Source: Fen-671 sp963794745 (lineage in GTDB: Bacteria; Actinomycetota; Acidimicrobiia; Acidimicrobiales; Palsa-688). Taken from it: a stretch of DNA of 64,000 nt. Below are positions 37,219-47,442 of the stretch, piece by piece. The stretch covers positions 558,001 to 622,000 of the forward strand of contig CAWCEZ010000011.1 of the NCBI GenBank assembly GCA_963794745.1, written 5' to 3'. Below the pieces are notes generated by a model. That model was not told the DNA's origin. It did no database searches and worked only from the letters and a program-made list of their open reading frames with translations. A program made the translations under genes and the position numbers. Numbering within the stretch: the first letter of the stretch is position 1; every line of letters starts with the position of its first letter.

Positions 37219-39620
37219 ATGAAAATCTTTAGGTTCTTCGCACGCCGAGCACTTGCGGTCGTTACGGCTACGTGTTTTGCAGCAATAGGCGTCACGGCGG
37301 TAACAACCGTCACGGCCCTCGCCGCGGCCAATAATTACTTGCTCAGCGACACGGACAACGTCGGGGGCGTGTTGCTTCAGGGGACGACGACGGCGCAGAT
37401 CACCCTCGCCGCCTCTCTTTACAGCACCGGGACAACCGAGACCGATCCCCCCACGCTCACCGACGTATTCCCAACGGGAGTAGTACCGACGGCGCCTGGC
37501 GGGACCACCCCATGGAACTGTTCGGGCTCCTCCGGCCAGAACGTCTCGTGCGTGTACACCGGGGCCAACCTGTCCCCGGGCGCCTCTTACCCGACCGTCG
37601 TAGTGGCCGTCCAAGTCCTGGCGTCAGCGACCGCGGGACCAGGGACCGACAGCGCCACAGTCTCCTCGCTCGATGAAACCAGCGGGGCGGGTGCCGCCGA
37701 CCACTTCACGGTGGAGCTGCTCGCTACGGCACCGACGATCACGACGGTGAGCGCGGGTGACTCGGCGGCCACGGTCGCCTTCACTGCCCCCGGCAACAAT
37801 GGTGACAGTGCCATCACCGGGTACGTCATCACCCCGTTCCTCGGCCTCATTGACCCAAACCGCCCAGACGTTCAACTCCACCGCGACGACCGAGACCGCG
37901 ACCGGGCTTACCCCCACGGACAGTTACACCTTCGAAGTGGCAGCCATCAATGGCGTAGGCACTGGGCCGGGCTCTGCGGCTTCGAGCGCCGTCGTTGTCA
38001 ATGCGGCACCGTCGGTGGGCACAGCCTCGCTGGCAAGTGGTGAAGTGGGCACCTTCTATACGCAGACCCTGACCGGGACGGCCGGCACGTTGCCTTACAC
38101 CTGGACCGAGACGGGGGCACTGCCGTCTGGGATCACTTTGTCCAGCGCGGGCGTGCTGTCGGGTACGACATCGGTCGCCGGGTCAGGCGGGATAACTGTG
38201 TCCTTGACGGACAATTCCGGTGTGGTCGCGACCAAAGGTCTTACGCTGAATATCATCGCCGGCCCGGTGGTGACAGCGACGACGCCTGCCATCTGGTGAG
38301 GCGGGTGTTGCCTACAGCAGGACCTTGGCGGCAACCGGAGGCAGTGGCGGTTACACGTGGTCCTATACGGGTACGTTGCCCACTGGGATAACCCTGAACG
38401 GCGCCGGCGTCCTCTCCGGCACGACGACAGCGGCCGGGACCTACCCGATCACAGCGGTAGCTACCGACTCCAACTCCCAGCCCGGGTCTTTGGGCCTGAG
38501 CCTCGTAATCGCGACTGACCCGACGGTGTCTACGGCAACGCTCCCGCCCGGCTATGTGAACAACGCCTACAGCGACACCTTGGTCGGAAGTGGCGGGACC
38601 TTGCCCTTTACCTGGGCCGAGACCGGGGCTCTGCCGAGCGGCATCACCCTGAGCAGCGCCGGCGTCCTGTCGGGGACAACTGCGGTTACGGGCTCGTTCA
38701 CCATCATGGTCACCCTGACCGACGCTTTCGCAAAGACCGCCTCTACGGGGCTCAGCCTCGTCACCGGGACCGCACCTGTTGTGACCTCACCCCTACCGAC
38801 CACGGTGCCAGTGACGGTCCCGAGCTTGCCGGTGCCTGTGCCCAGCCCGCCGCAGTTCCCCATCCCGACGACGACTGTGCCGGTGGTGGCTGCCGTACCG
38901 ACCGGTGGGTCCACTGCCGAAACCCCGGGCGGTCTTGGCTACTGGTCGCTCACCCCGAGCGGGCAGCTCTCCGAGCATGGCAACGCCGGTAACTTCGGCT
39001 CCGAGAACGCTTTCCCGCACAATTCGCCCATAGTCGGGATCAGTTCAACGACTAACGGGCAGGGTTACTGGCTGGTCTCGGCCAACGGCGGGGTCTTCAC
39101 GTTTGGCAACGCCACGTTCCACGGCTCGCTCGGCGGCAAGCACATCAACAGCCGGGTCGTCGGGATCATCAGCACCCCCGACAACCTCGGCTACATACTC
39201 GTCTCAGCCGACGGCGGGGTGTTCGCCTTTGGTGACGCGTCGTTCCAGGGGTCGCTCGGCAACAGGCATTTGAACCAGCCCATTGTCGGGATCGTGCCGA
39301 GCTCCACTGGCAAGGGCTACATGCTGCTCGGAGCAGACGGCGGGGTCTTCGCCTTCGGTGACACCTCCTTCGAGGGGTCGCTCGGTGCCGGTGCGAACAA
39401 GCACATCGTTGCAATGGCGCTAAGCCCCAGCGGCAAGGGCTACTGGCTGGTGGGGACCGGCGGGACGGTTTACACCTTCGGTAACGCGACGTCGTTCGGC
39501 TCTGTGCCGACCAAGAGCGGTGACAAGATCGTCGGGATCATCGCCAACGGCAATGCGGGGTACCGCCTCATCACTTCTTCAGGTAAATCCATCGCTTTTG
39601 GGACCGTGCCCGCCAGCTGA
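37219..39620 (+). CDS. Secreted surface protein: Fn3, He_PIG-type Ig domains and GYW..FG repeats; two frameshifts
   Basis: About 800 residues after repair. A signal peptide (MKIFRFFARRALAVVTATC...) is followed by an N-terminal domain of about 130 residues. An Fn3-like domain (SAATVAFTAPGNNGDSAITGYVITP) breaks near 37845 and resumes as TQTAQTFNSTATTETATGLTP. Then come three copies of an Ig-like He_PIG module (LPYTWTETGALPSGITLSSA; GYTWSYTGTLPTGITLNGAG; LPFTWAETGALPSGITLSSA). A second break near 38295 lies in GPVVT...SGEAGVAYSRTL. A Pro/Val/Thr linker (about 38770-38900) leads to about five repeats of the GYWLVSANGGVFTFGNATFHGSLG type. No LPXTG anchor or C-terminal helix is seen. It occupies the place of argJ between argB and argC, on the opposite strand. 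Adhesion is a guess. Confidence 0.8.
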
Positions 39621-39627
39621 TGTCGGG

Positions 39628-40650
39628 CTAGGGCGCCAGGCCCGCCAGTGGGAGCCCCGTGGTTTCGGGCCATCCCATCACGGCGTTGGCACACTGAACA
39701 GCCTGACCGGATGCGCCCTTGACGAGGTTGTCGAGGGCGCAGATGGAGACCACCCAGCCGGTCCTGTCGTCGTAGAGAGCGGTCGCGTGAGCGGTGTTGG
39801 AGCCGAGCGCCGCCTTTGTCGACGGGCTCCGGTCCGACACGACCACGAAAGGCTCGCTCGCGTACGCGTCAGCAAGGACTTCCAGCGGTGCAGGACCGCC
39901 CTGCGAGGTCGGCCGGGCGTAGCAGGTCGCGAGGATCCCTCTGTTCATCGGGGCCAAATGGGGTGTGAAGAGGAGCTGCGCCCCGATCGCCTGCTCCATC
40001 TCGGGGGTGTGCCGGTGCTTCAGGAGCCCGTACGCGGTGAAGTCCTCGTCGACAGTGCAGAACTGAGTGCCTTCGGTCAGCTTGCGCCCGGCCCCGGAAA
40101 CCCCACTGGCGGCGTCGACGACAATGCCTGAGCGCTCCACTGCCCCAGCTTTCACAAGGGGTGCGAGCGCCAGTGCCGCCGCCGTGACGTAGCAACCCGG
40201 GGCGGCTACGAGCCGGGCACCGGCCAGGTGCTCGCGGTCGAGCTCGGGAAGGCCGAACACCGCAGATTCGAGGAGCTCAGGACAGCTGTGCTCCTCGCCG
40301 TACCAGGTCGGGTAGGCGTTCGCGTCCTTCAAGCGGAAGTCCGCGGCAAGGTCGACGACGTGGCCCACCTTGGACAGAAGCTCGGGCACGAGCCGCTGCG
40401 AAGCCCCGTGTGGGAGAGCGCAAAAGACAATGTCCGCGCCGTCCGCGCCGTCCGCCTCGGTCGGCACCAGCGACAGCTTCGGGTATGCGCCGGCCAGCGC
40501 GGGGTGCAGGTCGGCCACGCGCATGCCTGCGTGGGAACCCGCGCTGGCCGCTACCACTTCGAAGTGCGGGTGGGACGCGAGGAGGCGCAGCAGCTCTCCG
40601 CCCGTGTAGCCGGAGGCGCCCAGGACAGCTACGGCCTTCTTTTCTCCCAT
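39628..40650 (-). CDS. argC: N-acetyl-gamma-glutamyl-phosphate reductase
   Basis: 340 residues from ATG 40650. The nucleotide loop AVLGASGYTGGELLRLL is at residue 7; FCALPHGASQ, DLAADFRL and the catalytic Cys in VAAPGCYVTAA follow, then FTPHLAPMNRGILATCY. It reduces N-acetylglutamyl phosphate with NADPH. The upstream in-frame ATG at 40665 overlaps the -10 region; TATGAT ends 6 nt before ATG 40650, so a leaderless start is preferred. It is the first arginine gene in the usual order but stands alone because the surface protein separates it from argB. Confidence 0.94.
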   Translation of the reverse strand: MGEKKAVAVLGASGYTGGELLRLLASHPHFEVVAASAGSHAGMRVADLHPALAGAYPKLSLVPTEADGADGADIVFCALPHGASQRLVPELLSKVGHVVDLAADFRLKDANAYPTWYGEEHSCPELLESAVFGLPELDREHLAGARLVAAPGCYVTAAALALAPLVKAGAVERSGIVVDAASGVSGAGRKLTEGTQFCTVDEDFTAYGLLKHRHTPEMEQAIGAQLLFTPHLAPMNRGILATCYARPTSQGGPAPLEVLADAYASEPFVVVSDRSPSTKAALGSNTAHATALYDDRTGWVVSICALDNLVKGASGQAVQCANAVMGWPETTGLPLAGLAP

Positions 40651-40656
40651 CGAAGT

Positions 40657-40684
40657 ATCATACATGCGAATGCATAATCATTCA
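40657..40684 (-). promoter_or_regulatory. argC promoter with ArgR box
   Basis: The box TGAATGATTATGCA (40671-40684) lies 8 nt upstream of -10 TATGAT (40657-40662), the same spacing as at argB and argG. Confidence 0.78.
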
Positions 40685-40689
40685 GGAGC

Positions 40690-41850
40690 TTAAGTGGCGG
40701 CGGGGTGGAAGACCCAACTGGCGGTTGGCGAAGTGCCCTGACCGAGATAGAGGGCCATGCACCACTTTGAGCTTGCACAGCTCAGCAAGCTCGGCGCTTT
40801 GCTGCCATTGCCGAACGGCCCCGTCACGGACCACGACCGCCCGTTGTAGGCGTAGCCGACCAGGCCCTGCCCGTGCTGGTTGTCCAGTCCCATGCAAAGC
40901 CCCGCCGCACAGCTCATGGTCGAACCGATCTGAGCGTCTGCATCGGGGAAGCCGTGGGCGCCCCCGGCGTTAGCGCCCCAGCGAGCCCCGTCCCAGACCG
41001 CCCAGTCGCCTGGCGCGGCGCGGCTGCCGGGACGGCCGTTGCCCGGACGGAACGGCGCGATGCACCGCGTCGGGCTGACGCAGGCTGCACCGAGCGGCAC
41101 GATAAGCCCGAACGGCCTCGCTAGCGGGCTCCAGCGCCCCCCGGCGTAGGTCCCGAGGTAGCCGAGCTGGTCGGCCAGCGCGCAGAAACTGCTGCCGGGA
41201 GCGCAGGCGATATAGCCGGCCCCGCTCCCCATCGTGTTGGCGAGAGAGGGGTAGGCCACTTTCGGCTTCGAAAAAGCCTTGCCGTCCCAGGTGTACGACT
41301 GCCCGACGCCGTCGACGAAGAGGCACAACGTGGGGGACGCGCACCCCATCGGGCCACCCCCGTTCGCCGTTGGCCCAGGCTTGGCAGCCCACGCGCCGCC
41401 CTTGTAGGTGATCACGTCGGCTTCGGCGTCGGCGGCGGTACAGGTCTCGGCCGCGAAGCACTGCAGTCCCGTGATCGTCCCGAAGCCGCCGGCAGGGCCG
41501 GCGTGGGCGTCGAAGCTCCACCTGCCGGACCGGTAAACCCAGGCGCTGGCGCCCTCTTGGTCAATGGCAACGCAAAAAACGGTGCTCCCACACGACAACA
41601 TCGCTGGCAGCTCATTGGGGCCCTCGGCGGGGAGCGCCGGCCCAACAGCCCACGTCCCCCCAAGGCGGTCCAGCTTCAGCCCCGCTCCGACGAGCTTTGT
41701 CCCGGCGACCTTTGCCCCCGCCGCCTTCGCGGGGGTGCCGTGGTGGGTCAGCAACAGCCCCGCCACCAGCGCCACCGTCGCCAACAGCATGATCACGACC
41801 AGCGCCACTGCCAACCGCGCGGCGCTAGCTGTTGGCGACCGCTGTGGCAC
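40690..41850 (-). CDS. Membrane-anchored extracytoplasmic protein with paired-Cys, propeller-like repeats
   Basis: 386 residues. A short basic N-terminus and one transmembrane helix (about residues 13-34) suggest an N-terminally anchored, exported protein. About six repeats follow the pattern LSCGSTVFCVAIDQEG...VYRSGRWS, GCASPTLCLFVDGVG...TWDGKAFS and MSCAAGLCMGLDNQ...YNGRSWS. Each has two Cys spaced 5-7 residues apart and a Trp/Gly turn, as in bladed beta-propellers. The Cys pairs probably form disulfides outside the cell. It follows the small gene 41858-42184 by 7 nt, so they are likely co-transcribed. No enzymatic motif is recognised and the role is unknown. Confidence 0.6.
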   Translation of the reverse strand: MPQRSPTASAARLAVALVVIMLLATVALVAGLLLTHHGTPAKAAGAKVAGTKLVGAGLKLDRLGGTWAVGPALPAEGPNELPAMLSCGSTVFCVAIDQEGASAWVYRSGRWSFDAHAGPAGGFGTITGLQCFAAETCTAADAEADVITYKGGAWAAKPGPTANGGGPMGCASPTLCLFVDGVGQSYTWDGKAFSKPKVAYPSLANTMGSGAGYIACAPGSSFCALADQLGYLGTYAGGRWSPLARPFGLIVPLGAACVSPTRCIAPFRPGNGRPGSRAAPGDWAVWDGARWGANAGGAHGFPDADAQIGSTMSCAAGLCMGLDNQHGQGLVGYAYNGRSWSVTGPFGNGSKAPSLLSCASSKWCMALYLGQGTSPTASWVFHPAAT

Positions 41851-41857
41851 GGGCGCC

Positions 41858-42184
41858 TCAGGCGCCGTCGGAGCCAGTGCCCTCGTTTGTCGGCCCCGGG
41901 TTGAGCGCGCCTCCCGAGGGCGCTTCCCCGCCGCTCGCGTCCGCTTCGACGGGCCCGTTAGTTGCGAGGTGCTCGTCGAGAGCGGCCCAAGCGGAGGTCA
42001 CCGCATCGCTCGAACCCCCTTCGCGCTGCTCAGCCCATATGGCCGCGCCGAGGTTGTGGAGCAACCCGTCCCATTGCCGCTTGGACTGCGCGTGGTCGAT
42101 CTTGGCTTTGCCCTGGTTGACGCCCTGTTGCGCCTTGTTCAGCGCCGTCTCGGCGCTCTGCTTCACCTTGTCCATCAGGCCCAT
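41858..42184 (-). CDS. Small helical protein of unknown function
   Basis: 108 residues from ATG 42184, which has a strong AAGGAGG 6 nt upstream; the longer frame to 42268 lacks this. The N-terminal half (MDKVKQSAETALNKAQQGVNQGKAKIDHAQSK) is predicted amphipathic helix. The C-terminal 40 residues are Gly/Ala/Pro/Glu-rich and probably disordered. There is no signal peptide. It is immediately upstream of the anchored Cys-repeat protein on the same strand. No family function can be assigned. Confidence 0.6.
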   Translation of the reverse strand: MGLMDKVKQSAETALNKAQQGVNQGKAKIDHAQSKRQWDGLLHNLGAAIWAEQREGGSSDAVTSAWAALDEHLATNGPVEADASGGEAPSGGALNPGPTNEGTGSDGA

Positions 42185-42320
42185 GTCGGCCTCCTTTTGT
42201 GTACTGACCCGGATACTAGTGTTCTTAGGGCAGGACGCAGACAACGCAAGGCGTGGTGAATACAGCACTCCACGTGGGTAGGCTGGACACTCACGGGAAC
42301 CGGCCCCAGGAGGTCTCTAG

Positions 42321-43852
42321 ATGTCTAGGCACACGCGACGCTATGCCCGCGTTGGTGCAGCGGCATTGCCGTTATTTGCCCTCTTGACGGCTTCGGTGGC
42401 GGCATCGTCTCCCGCCGCAGCGCAGACGCTACGTTTTGTCACCGTTTGGTCGAAAACCGTCCCCGACGGTACGCCCATCAGCTTGTCTTCGCCGAACATT
42501 GCCGTACTTCACGGAGCTCCCGCCGTAGTGGTCGGCGACAACGGAGGGGACGTCAACGCCCTGTTCCTCTCCACTGGCGCGACTGTGCCCGGCTGGCCGG
42601 CAAACACCGATGGTATCCCGGTCAAGTCCACCCCGGCTGTGGCGCCTCTCAGTGCCGGCTCCCCCGACGACAGCGTCTTCGTCGGCACGGGCACACCTGC
42701 GGAACCGCACGAGGGCGGCTACGAGGCGTTCAACGCGAACGGTACAAAGCGGTGGTATGTCGGCGTCCACAACCCGAACAAGCCCTACGTCTCCGGCATC
42801 GCTGCTTCAACTGCCTTAGGCGAGCTGCAAGGCGAGCTGGCGGTGGTTGCCCCGTCCATGGGAGACCAGGAAGACGCCATCAACGCTTCGAGCGGTGCGG
42901 TGCTGCCCGGATTCCCGTGGTTCACGGGCGATGGGGATTTCGCGACCCCGGCACTCGCCAATTTCAGCAGCTCCGTCGTCAAGAGCACGGCCAGTGCCAA
43001 GGGTGCCGTCGGGCCTGCGGGAAATAACGATGTCGACATCATCAACGGAGGCGGGCAATTCCCCGGTACGGCGTTCGGCACGGTCTTCACCCGTGGAGGC
43101 CACGTCGGGGTCCTGAGCCCGAGCGGGAACGCCGGCACGGACAACCGCCGTGGCGGGTTGATCTGCGAGTACAACCCGGACCAATCGGTCGACTCTTCAC
43201 CGGCTGTCGGCACTTTCCTCCCGGGGGGCGCGTGGGGGATCGCCGTGGGGACAGGCAATATTTTCCCAGGCGCCAGCGATAGCGGTGACGTCTTGGTGCT
43301 CGGGCCGCATTGCCAACTGGTCTGGGCTAGGAAATTGGACGGGCTCACCCAGTCCAGCCCCGCCCTGGCCGACATCGACGGCAACGGCACGCTGTCGGTG
43401 ATCGAGGGGACCGACAACCAGCGCGGCGGGGGGTCGGTGTGGGCGCTCAATGCTCAAAATGGCAACGTCCTGTGGCACACTGCTGTGCGCGGCGAGGTTA
43501 TGGGGGCCCTGCCACGGCGGATCTCGGCGGTGGCTACCAGGACGTGATCGTTGCCACGACCGGAGGCGCCTTCGTATTGGACGGCCGGACCGGGGCGACG
43601 CTCGTAACGCTGGAGAGCGGCCTCGGCCTACAGAACTCCCCTCTGGTAACCGATGACCCCAACGGGTCGACCGGGGTGACGCTCGCGGGTTACAACGGGT
43701 ACAACCGCGGCGAGGTCGAGCACTTCGAGCTGGTCGGGTCGAATGGCTACCTTGCCGACGAGCCGGGCTCATGGCCCATGTTCCACCACGACCCCACTTT
43801 GAGCGGCAACGCGGACCTGGCTTCAGGCAGCCACCCAGGCCCAGCCAGCTAG
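42321..43852 (+). CDS. Secreted beta-propeller (PQQ/FG-GAP-like) protein; one frameshift
   Basis: About 510 residues after repair. A signal peptide (RRYARVGAAALPLFALLTASVAASSPAAAQ) is followed by repeated propeller blades such as PAVVVGDNGGDVNALFLSTGATVPGWP, SSPALADIDGNGTLSVIEGT (FG-GAP-like Asp-rich turn) and GGSVWALNAQNGNVLWHTAV (PQQ-blade-like). Near 43505 the frame shifts; the next frame resumes YGGPATADLGGGYQDVIVATTGG and ends with SWPMFHHDPTLSGNA, a typical end of such proteins. It is probably exported; ligand and function are unknown. Confidence 0.72.
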
Positions 43853-43869
43853 GCCCAGCCAGCTGGGCC
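43837..43869. terminator. Repeat-derived hairpin between convergent genes
   Basis: A 14-bp direct repeat AGGCCCAGCCAGCT (43837-43850 and 43851-43864) creates GGCCCAG/CTGGGCC inverted arms (43852-43869) between the propeller gene and pheT. It could terminate in both directions; no T tract. Confidence 0.45.
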
Positions 43870-43884
43870 CGATCAAGCAGCCCC

Positions 43885-46355
43885 TCAGGCGCCGCGCAGC
43901 GAGGCCCCATAGGCATCTGAGGCAGCGGCAACAATCCTGTCGCGCACCTCGGCCACTTCCTGGTCCGTCAATGTCCGCTCCGGCGAGCGCAGCCGTACTC
44001 GGAAAGCGAGGCTTCGCCGGCCGTCCCCAAGCGAACCATCCGCCCAGACGTCAAATAGGACAACAGCTTCAGCCAAGTCGCCGGCTGCTTGCCTGACGGT
44101 GGCCTCGAGGTGACCTGCCGGGACCTTCTCGCTGACCACGAACGCCATGTCGACGTCGGCTGCCGGGTAGCGGCTGGCGGAGCGGGCGGCCCAGCTTTGC
44201 CGTGGGGCGCCAAGGAGCGGCGCGAGGTCCACGAGGACGAAGGCCACCCTGCCAGGCAGGTCGTAGGCAGCGCAGACCTCGGGCGCCAGCTCTCCGAGCA
44301 CGCCGATCGCGTGCCCGCCCGCCACGATTAGGGCCCGGCGACCTGGGTGGAGCGAACCGGCAGCGGCCATGGCACCGTCGAGCGGCCGGTCATCGTTGTG
44401 AGAGGCGAACGGCTCGACGGCGTTGGCATCGAGGCGGAGCCCGCCTGCGAGCACCTCCCAGGCCCGGACCGCATAAGTGGCGTCGACATCAGCGCCCAAT
44501 GCCAAGACCCCGAGCTGCTCCCACTCCAAAACGCTGCTGACAAGCCCCGTTTGCGGGCCGCGTCCCAACTCGCCCCCCGAGCGCGCCGCTTGGCTGTCAG
44601 CGGACGGATGGCGGAAAACGCTGCCGATCTCGAAAAGGCTGAGGGCACCGGCTTGGCGCTCGGTATTGAAGCGGGCGGCATTTAGCAGGCCCGGTAACAG
44701 AGAGGTCCGTAACAATCCTTGCGCCTGGTCGAGAGGGTTCTCGAGCGCGAGCGCCTCGGTCGCGCTCAGGCCCGCCCGCGCGAGGTCCGCACCAGAAAGG
44801 AAACTGCTCGTCCATGCCTCGTTCGCGCCCGCACCAGCAAGCAGTTCGCGTACCCGGCGGCGCCCTTTTTGGTAATCCGTCAGGCCGGCCGGAGCAATCG
44901 GCCGGCGCGGGAGCGACCGCGCAATGTTCTCATAACCGTAAATGCGGGCGACCTCTTCGATCAGGTCGACTTCACGCTGGCAATCAGGACGCCACGTCGG
45001 AACGGTGACTTCGTATGTCGACGGCCCGTTGGGCACTGCTCCGAAGCCGAGCCGGCTCAACAACTCGGCCGGTTCGTGCGGGGCAAGCGAAGTCCCGAGC
45101 AGCAGGTTGGCGCGCTCGGTGCGGAGGAATATCCTCACCCGCTCCAGGGCAACTGGCCGGACGTCGGTCGTCTCACCGCGCCGGGCCCCGGTCCCAGCAA
45201 TTCGACGAAGCGGCTGATTGCTGTCCCGGCCACCTCAGGGTCCACCCCGCGCTCGAAACGGGTACGCGCCTCGGACAGCAGACCGAGGCGTTTACCCGTT
45301 GCAGCAATGGCCTGCGGGTTGAAGTTTGCAGCCTCCAGCAACACCGTCGTCGTCTTGGGCGAGATCTCAGCGCTGGCTCCGCCCATGATCCCGGCGATGC
45401 CAACGGCAAGCCCGTCGCCGTCGGCGATAACGCAGTCCTGGGGCGTCAGGCTGCGAGCCGTGCCGTCGAGCGTGACGATCGTCTCGCCGGCGATGGCCCT
45501 CCGCACGACCAGCCCGCGGCCGCCCAGGTGGTCGATGTCGTAGGCATGGTTGGGTTGCCCGAGCTCGAGCATCACGTAGTTGGAGACATCGACAACCGGG
45601 TTTATCGAGCGCATACCGGCCAATGTGAGCCGGCGTACGACGAAGGGGGGCACCTTCACCCCGTCGGCACATTCGACCACCGTCCCGGTGAAGCGGCCGC
45701 AAAGGTCCGTGGCGCTCTCGTCTATCGAGACATTCGCGGACGGGACACCTTCGGCAACGACGTACGGCGGCACTGGGACAGCAAACGGGAGGCGTAAAGC
45801 GGCTGCCAGGTCGCGGGCCACCCCCGCCATCGAGAAACAGTCGGAGCGGTTGGGGCTTATCTCCAGATCGAAAACGACGTCCGGGCCCAGCCCGAGAGCT
45901 TCTGCGACAGCCTCGCCTGGTGGGCTCAAGGCGGGAGGCAATATGTAAATGGCAGGCTCGGGCCCTTCGGGGCCGAGGCCGAGCTCGGGCGCCGAACAGA
46001 GCATCCCGTTGGACCACTCCCCCCGCAGCTTGCGCCGGCCGATCTCGAGCCCGCTCGGCATGACCGTCCCGAGCGTTGCCAGCGGGACGAGGTCACCGGG
46101 CTTCATATTGAACGCGCCGCAGCAAATCTGGAGCGCTTCGCCGTCGCCGAGGTCGACATCGACCAGCTGGATCCGGTCAGCGGACGGATGGGGACGCGTC
46201 GCCAACACCCGGGCCACAACGATGCCTGGAAGCGGGGCGCCTACGACCTCGGTCCCTTCGACCACCAACCCGAGAAAGGAAAGGGTGCGCGCGATGTCCG
46301 CCGGGGTACCCTCGACGGGCGTGAAGTCACGTAACCAGGAAAGCGGTGCGCGCAT
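43885..46355 (-). CDS. pheT: Phenylalanyl-tRNA synthetase beta subunit; one frameshift
   Basis: About 823 residues after repair, normal for PheT. The order is MRAPLSWLRDF, a tRNA-binding EMAP-like domain (GIVVARVLATRPHPSADRIQLVDVDLG), B3/B4 editing domain (FDLEISPNRSDCFSM, PVVDVSNYVMLELGQPNHAYD), B5 (PTWRPDCQREVDLIEEVARIYGY), a catalytic-like core and the C-terminal ferredoxin-fold anticodon domain (SRYPAADVDMAFVV...). Near 45180 the frame is lost in a run of Gs; restoring one G gives GPGARRGETTDVRP continuing into RIFLRTERANLLLG. An essential gene broken this way is best explained by a sequence error. It starts 7 nt after pheS. Confidence 0.92.
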
Positions 46356-46362
46356 TTAAACC

Positions 46363-47442
46363 TCAGAATTGGCTAATGAAACGAAGGTCGTTGTCCAGCA
46401 GGTCGCGCATATCTGCAAGGCCAGTGCGAGCCATCGCAAGCCTATCGATCCCGAAACCCCAGGCAAAGCCTGTGTAGCGCTCGGGGTCTACCCCGACGGA
46501 GCTGAAAACGGCGGGGTCGACCATGCCGCACCCGCCGAGCTCCACCCACCCCGAACCCGAGCACGTGCGGCAATTGTTGTCGCGGCCGTCGCAGACCCAA
46601 CACGTCACGTCGAACTCGGCAGACGGTTCGGTGAACGGGAAGAAGCTGGGACGGAGCCGGGCATGGCGGCCAGGGCCAAAAAACGCGTTGGTAAAGGCAT
46701 CGAGCGCGCCAGCCAGATGGCTCATGGAGATCCCCTCGTCTACGACCAACGCCTCCAACTGATGGAAAACTGGCAAATGTGTCGCGTCAGGGGTATCCCG
46801 GCGGAAGCAGCGCCCGGGAGCGATGGCGTAAATAGGCGGCTGGCGAGACTCCATCAAGCGCACCTGCACCGGAGAGGTGTGCGTCCGCAAAAGGACGCTT
46901 TGCGGCGGGCCGGCTTTCAGGTAGAAGGTGTCGAACATGCCTCGCGCCGGATGGTGGGGAGGCATGTTGAGAGCTTCAAAATTGTGCCAATCGTCCTCGA
47001 CCTCGGGGCCTTCCGCGACCTCGAAGCCCATCGAGACGAAAATGTCCTCGAGCTCCTCGCGCACTTGGGTCACGAGGTGGAGATGTCCCCTCGGCACCGG
47101 CGGCGCAACCCCGTCCGCGAGAGGGCCTCCGCCGGCGGAAAACAGCGCCGCCGTCTCGCTGAGGTCCAGCCTTTCCGAAGCGGCTCGTTCTTGGGCGACG
47201 ACGGCTTCGAGCTCAGCCCGGCGCCGTGAATAGATCCCCTCGAGCTCCTCCCGGGCATCCTGGAGGGCCCTGCCCAGCTCGCGCCTTTCGTCGGGCAGGC
47301 GTTCCCGAAGCGTCGCAGTTATGGCCGCCAGCTCGCTTCTTTTGCCAAAAGCCTCTGCCTCGACGGAGCGCAGGGCCTCCAGCGAGCCGGCTTGCATGAT
47401 GAGCGTACGACCTGATTCCAAAGCAGACTGGACTTCGTTCAT
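46363..47442 (-). CDS. pheS: Phenylalanyl-tRNA synthetase alpha subunit
   Basis: 359 residues from ATG 47442, the start overlapping the kinase stop (ATGA). An N-terminal coiled coil (about 10-95) precedes the class II catalytic core: motif 2-like region PGRCFRRDTPDATHLPVFHQLE, ARLRPSFFPFTEPSAEFDV and motif 3 GFAWGFGIDRLAM. A Cys cluster (CWVCDGRDNNCRTCSGSGW) looks like a small zinc site and is found in a subset of PheS. It charges tRNA-Phe with PheT. Confidence 0.95.
   Translation of the reverse strand: MNEVQSALESGRTLIMQAGSLEALRSVEAEAFGKRSELAAITATLRERLPDERRELGRALQDAREELEGIYSRRRAELEAVVAQERAASERLDLSETAALFSAGGGPLADGVAPPVPRGHLHLVTQVREELEDIFVSMGFEVAEGPEVEDDWHNFEALNMPPHHPARGMFDTFYLKAGPPQSVLLRTHTSPVQVRLMESRQPPIYAIAPGRCFRRDTPDATHLPVFHQLEALVVDEGISMSHLAGALDAFTNAFFGPGRHARLRPSFFPFTEPSAEFDVTCWVCDGRDNNCRTCSGSGWVELGGCGMVDPAVFSSVGVDPERYTGFAWGFGIDRLAMARTGLADMRDLLDNDLRFISQF

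Noticed and set aside
37219..39620. Three separate genes in the surface-protein region
   Set aside because: Frames join in the middle of recognisable Fn3 and Ig-like modules, so one frameshifted gene is the better reading.
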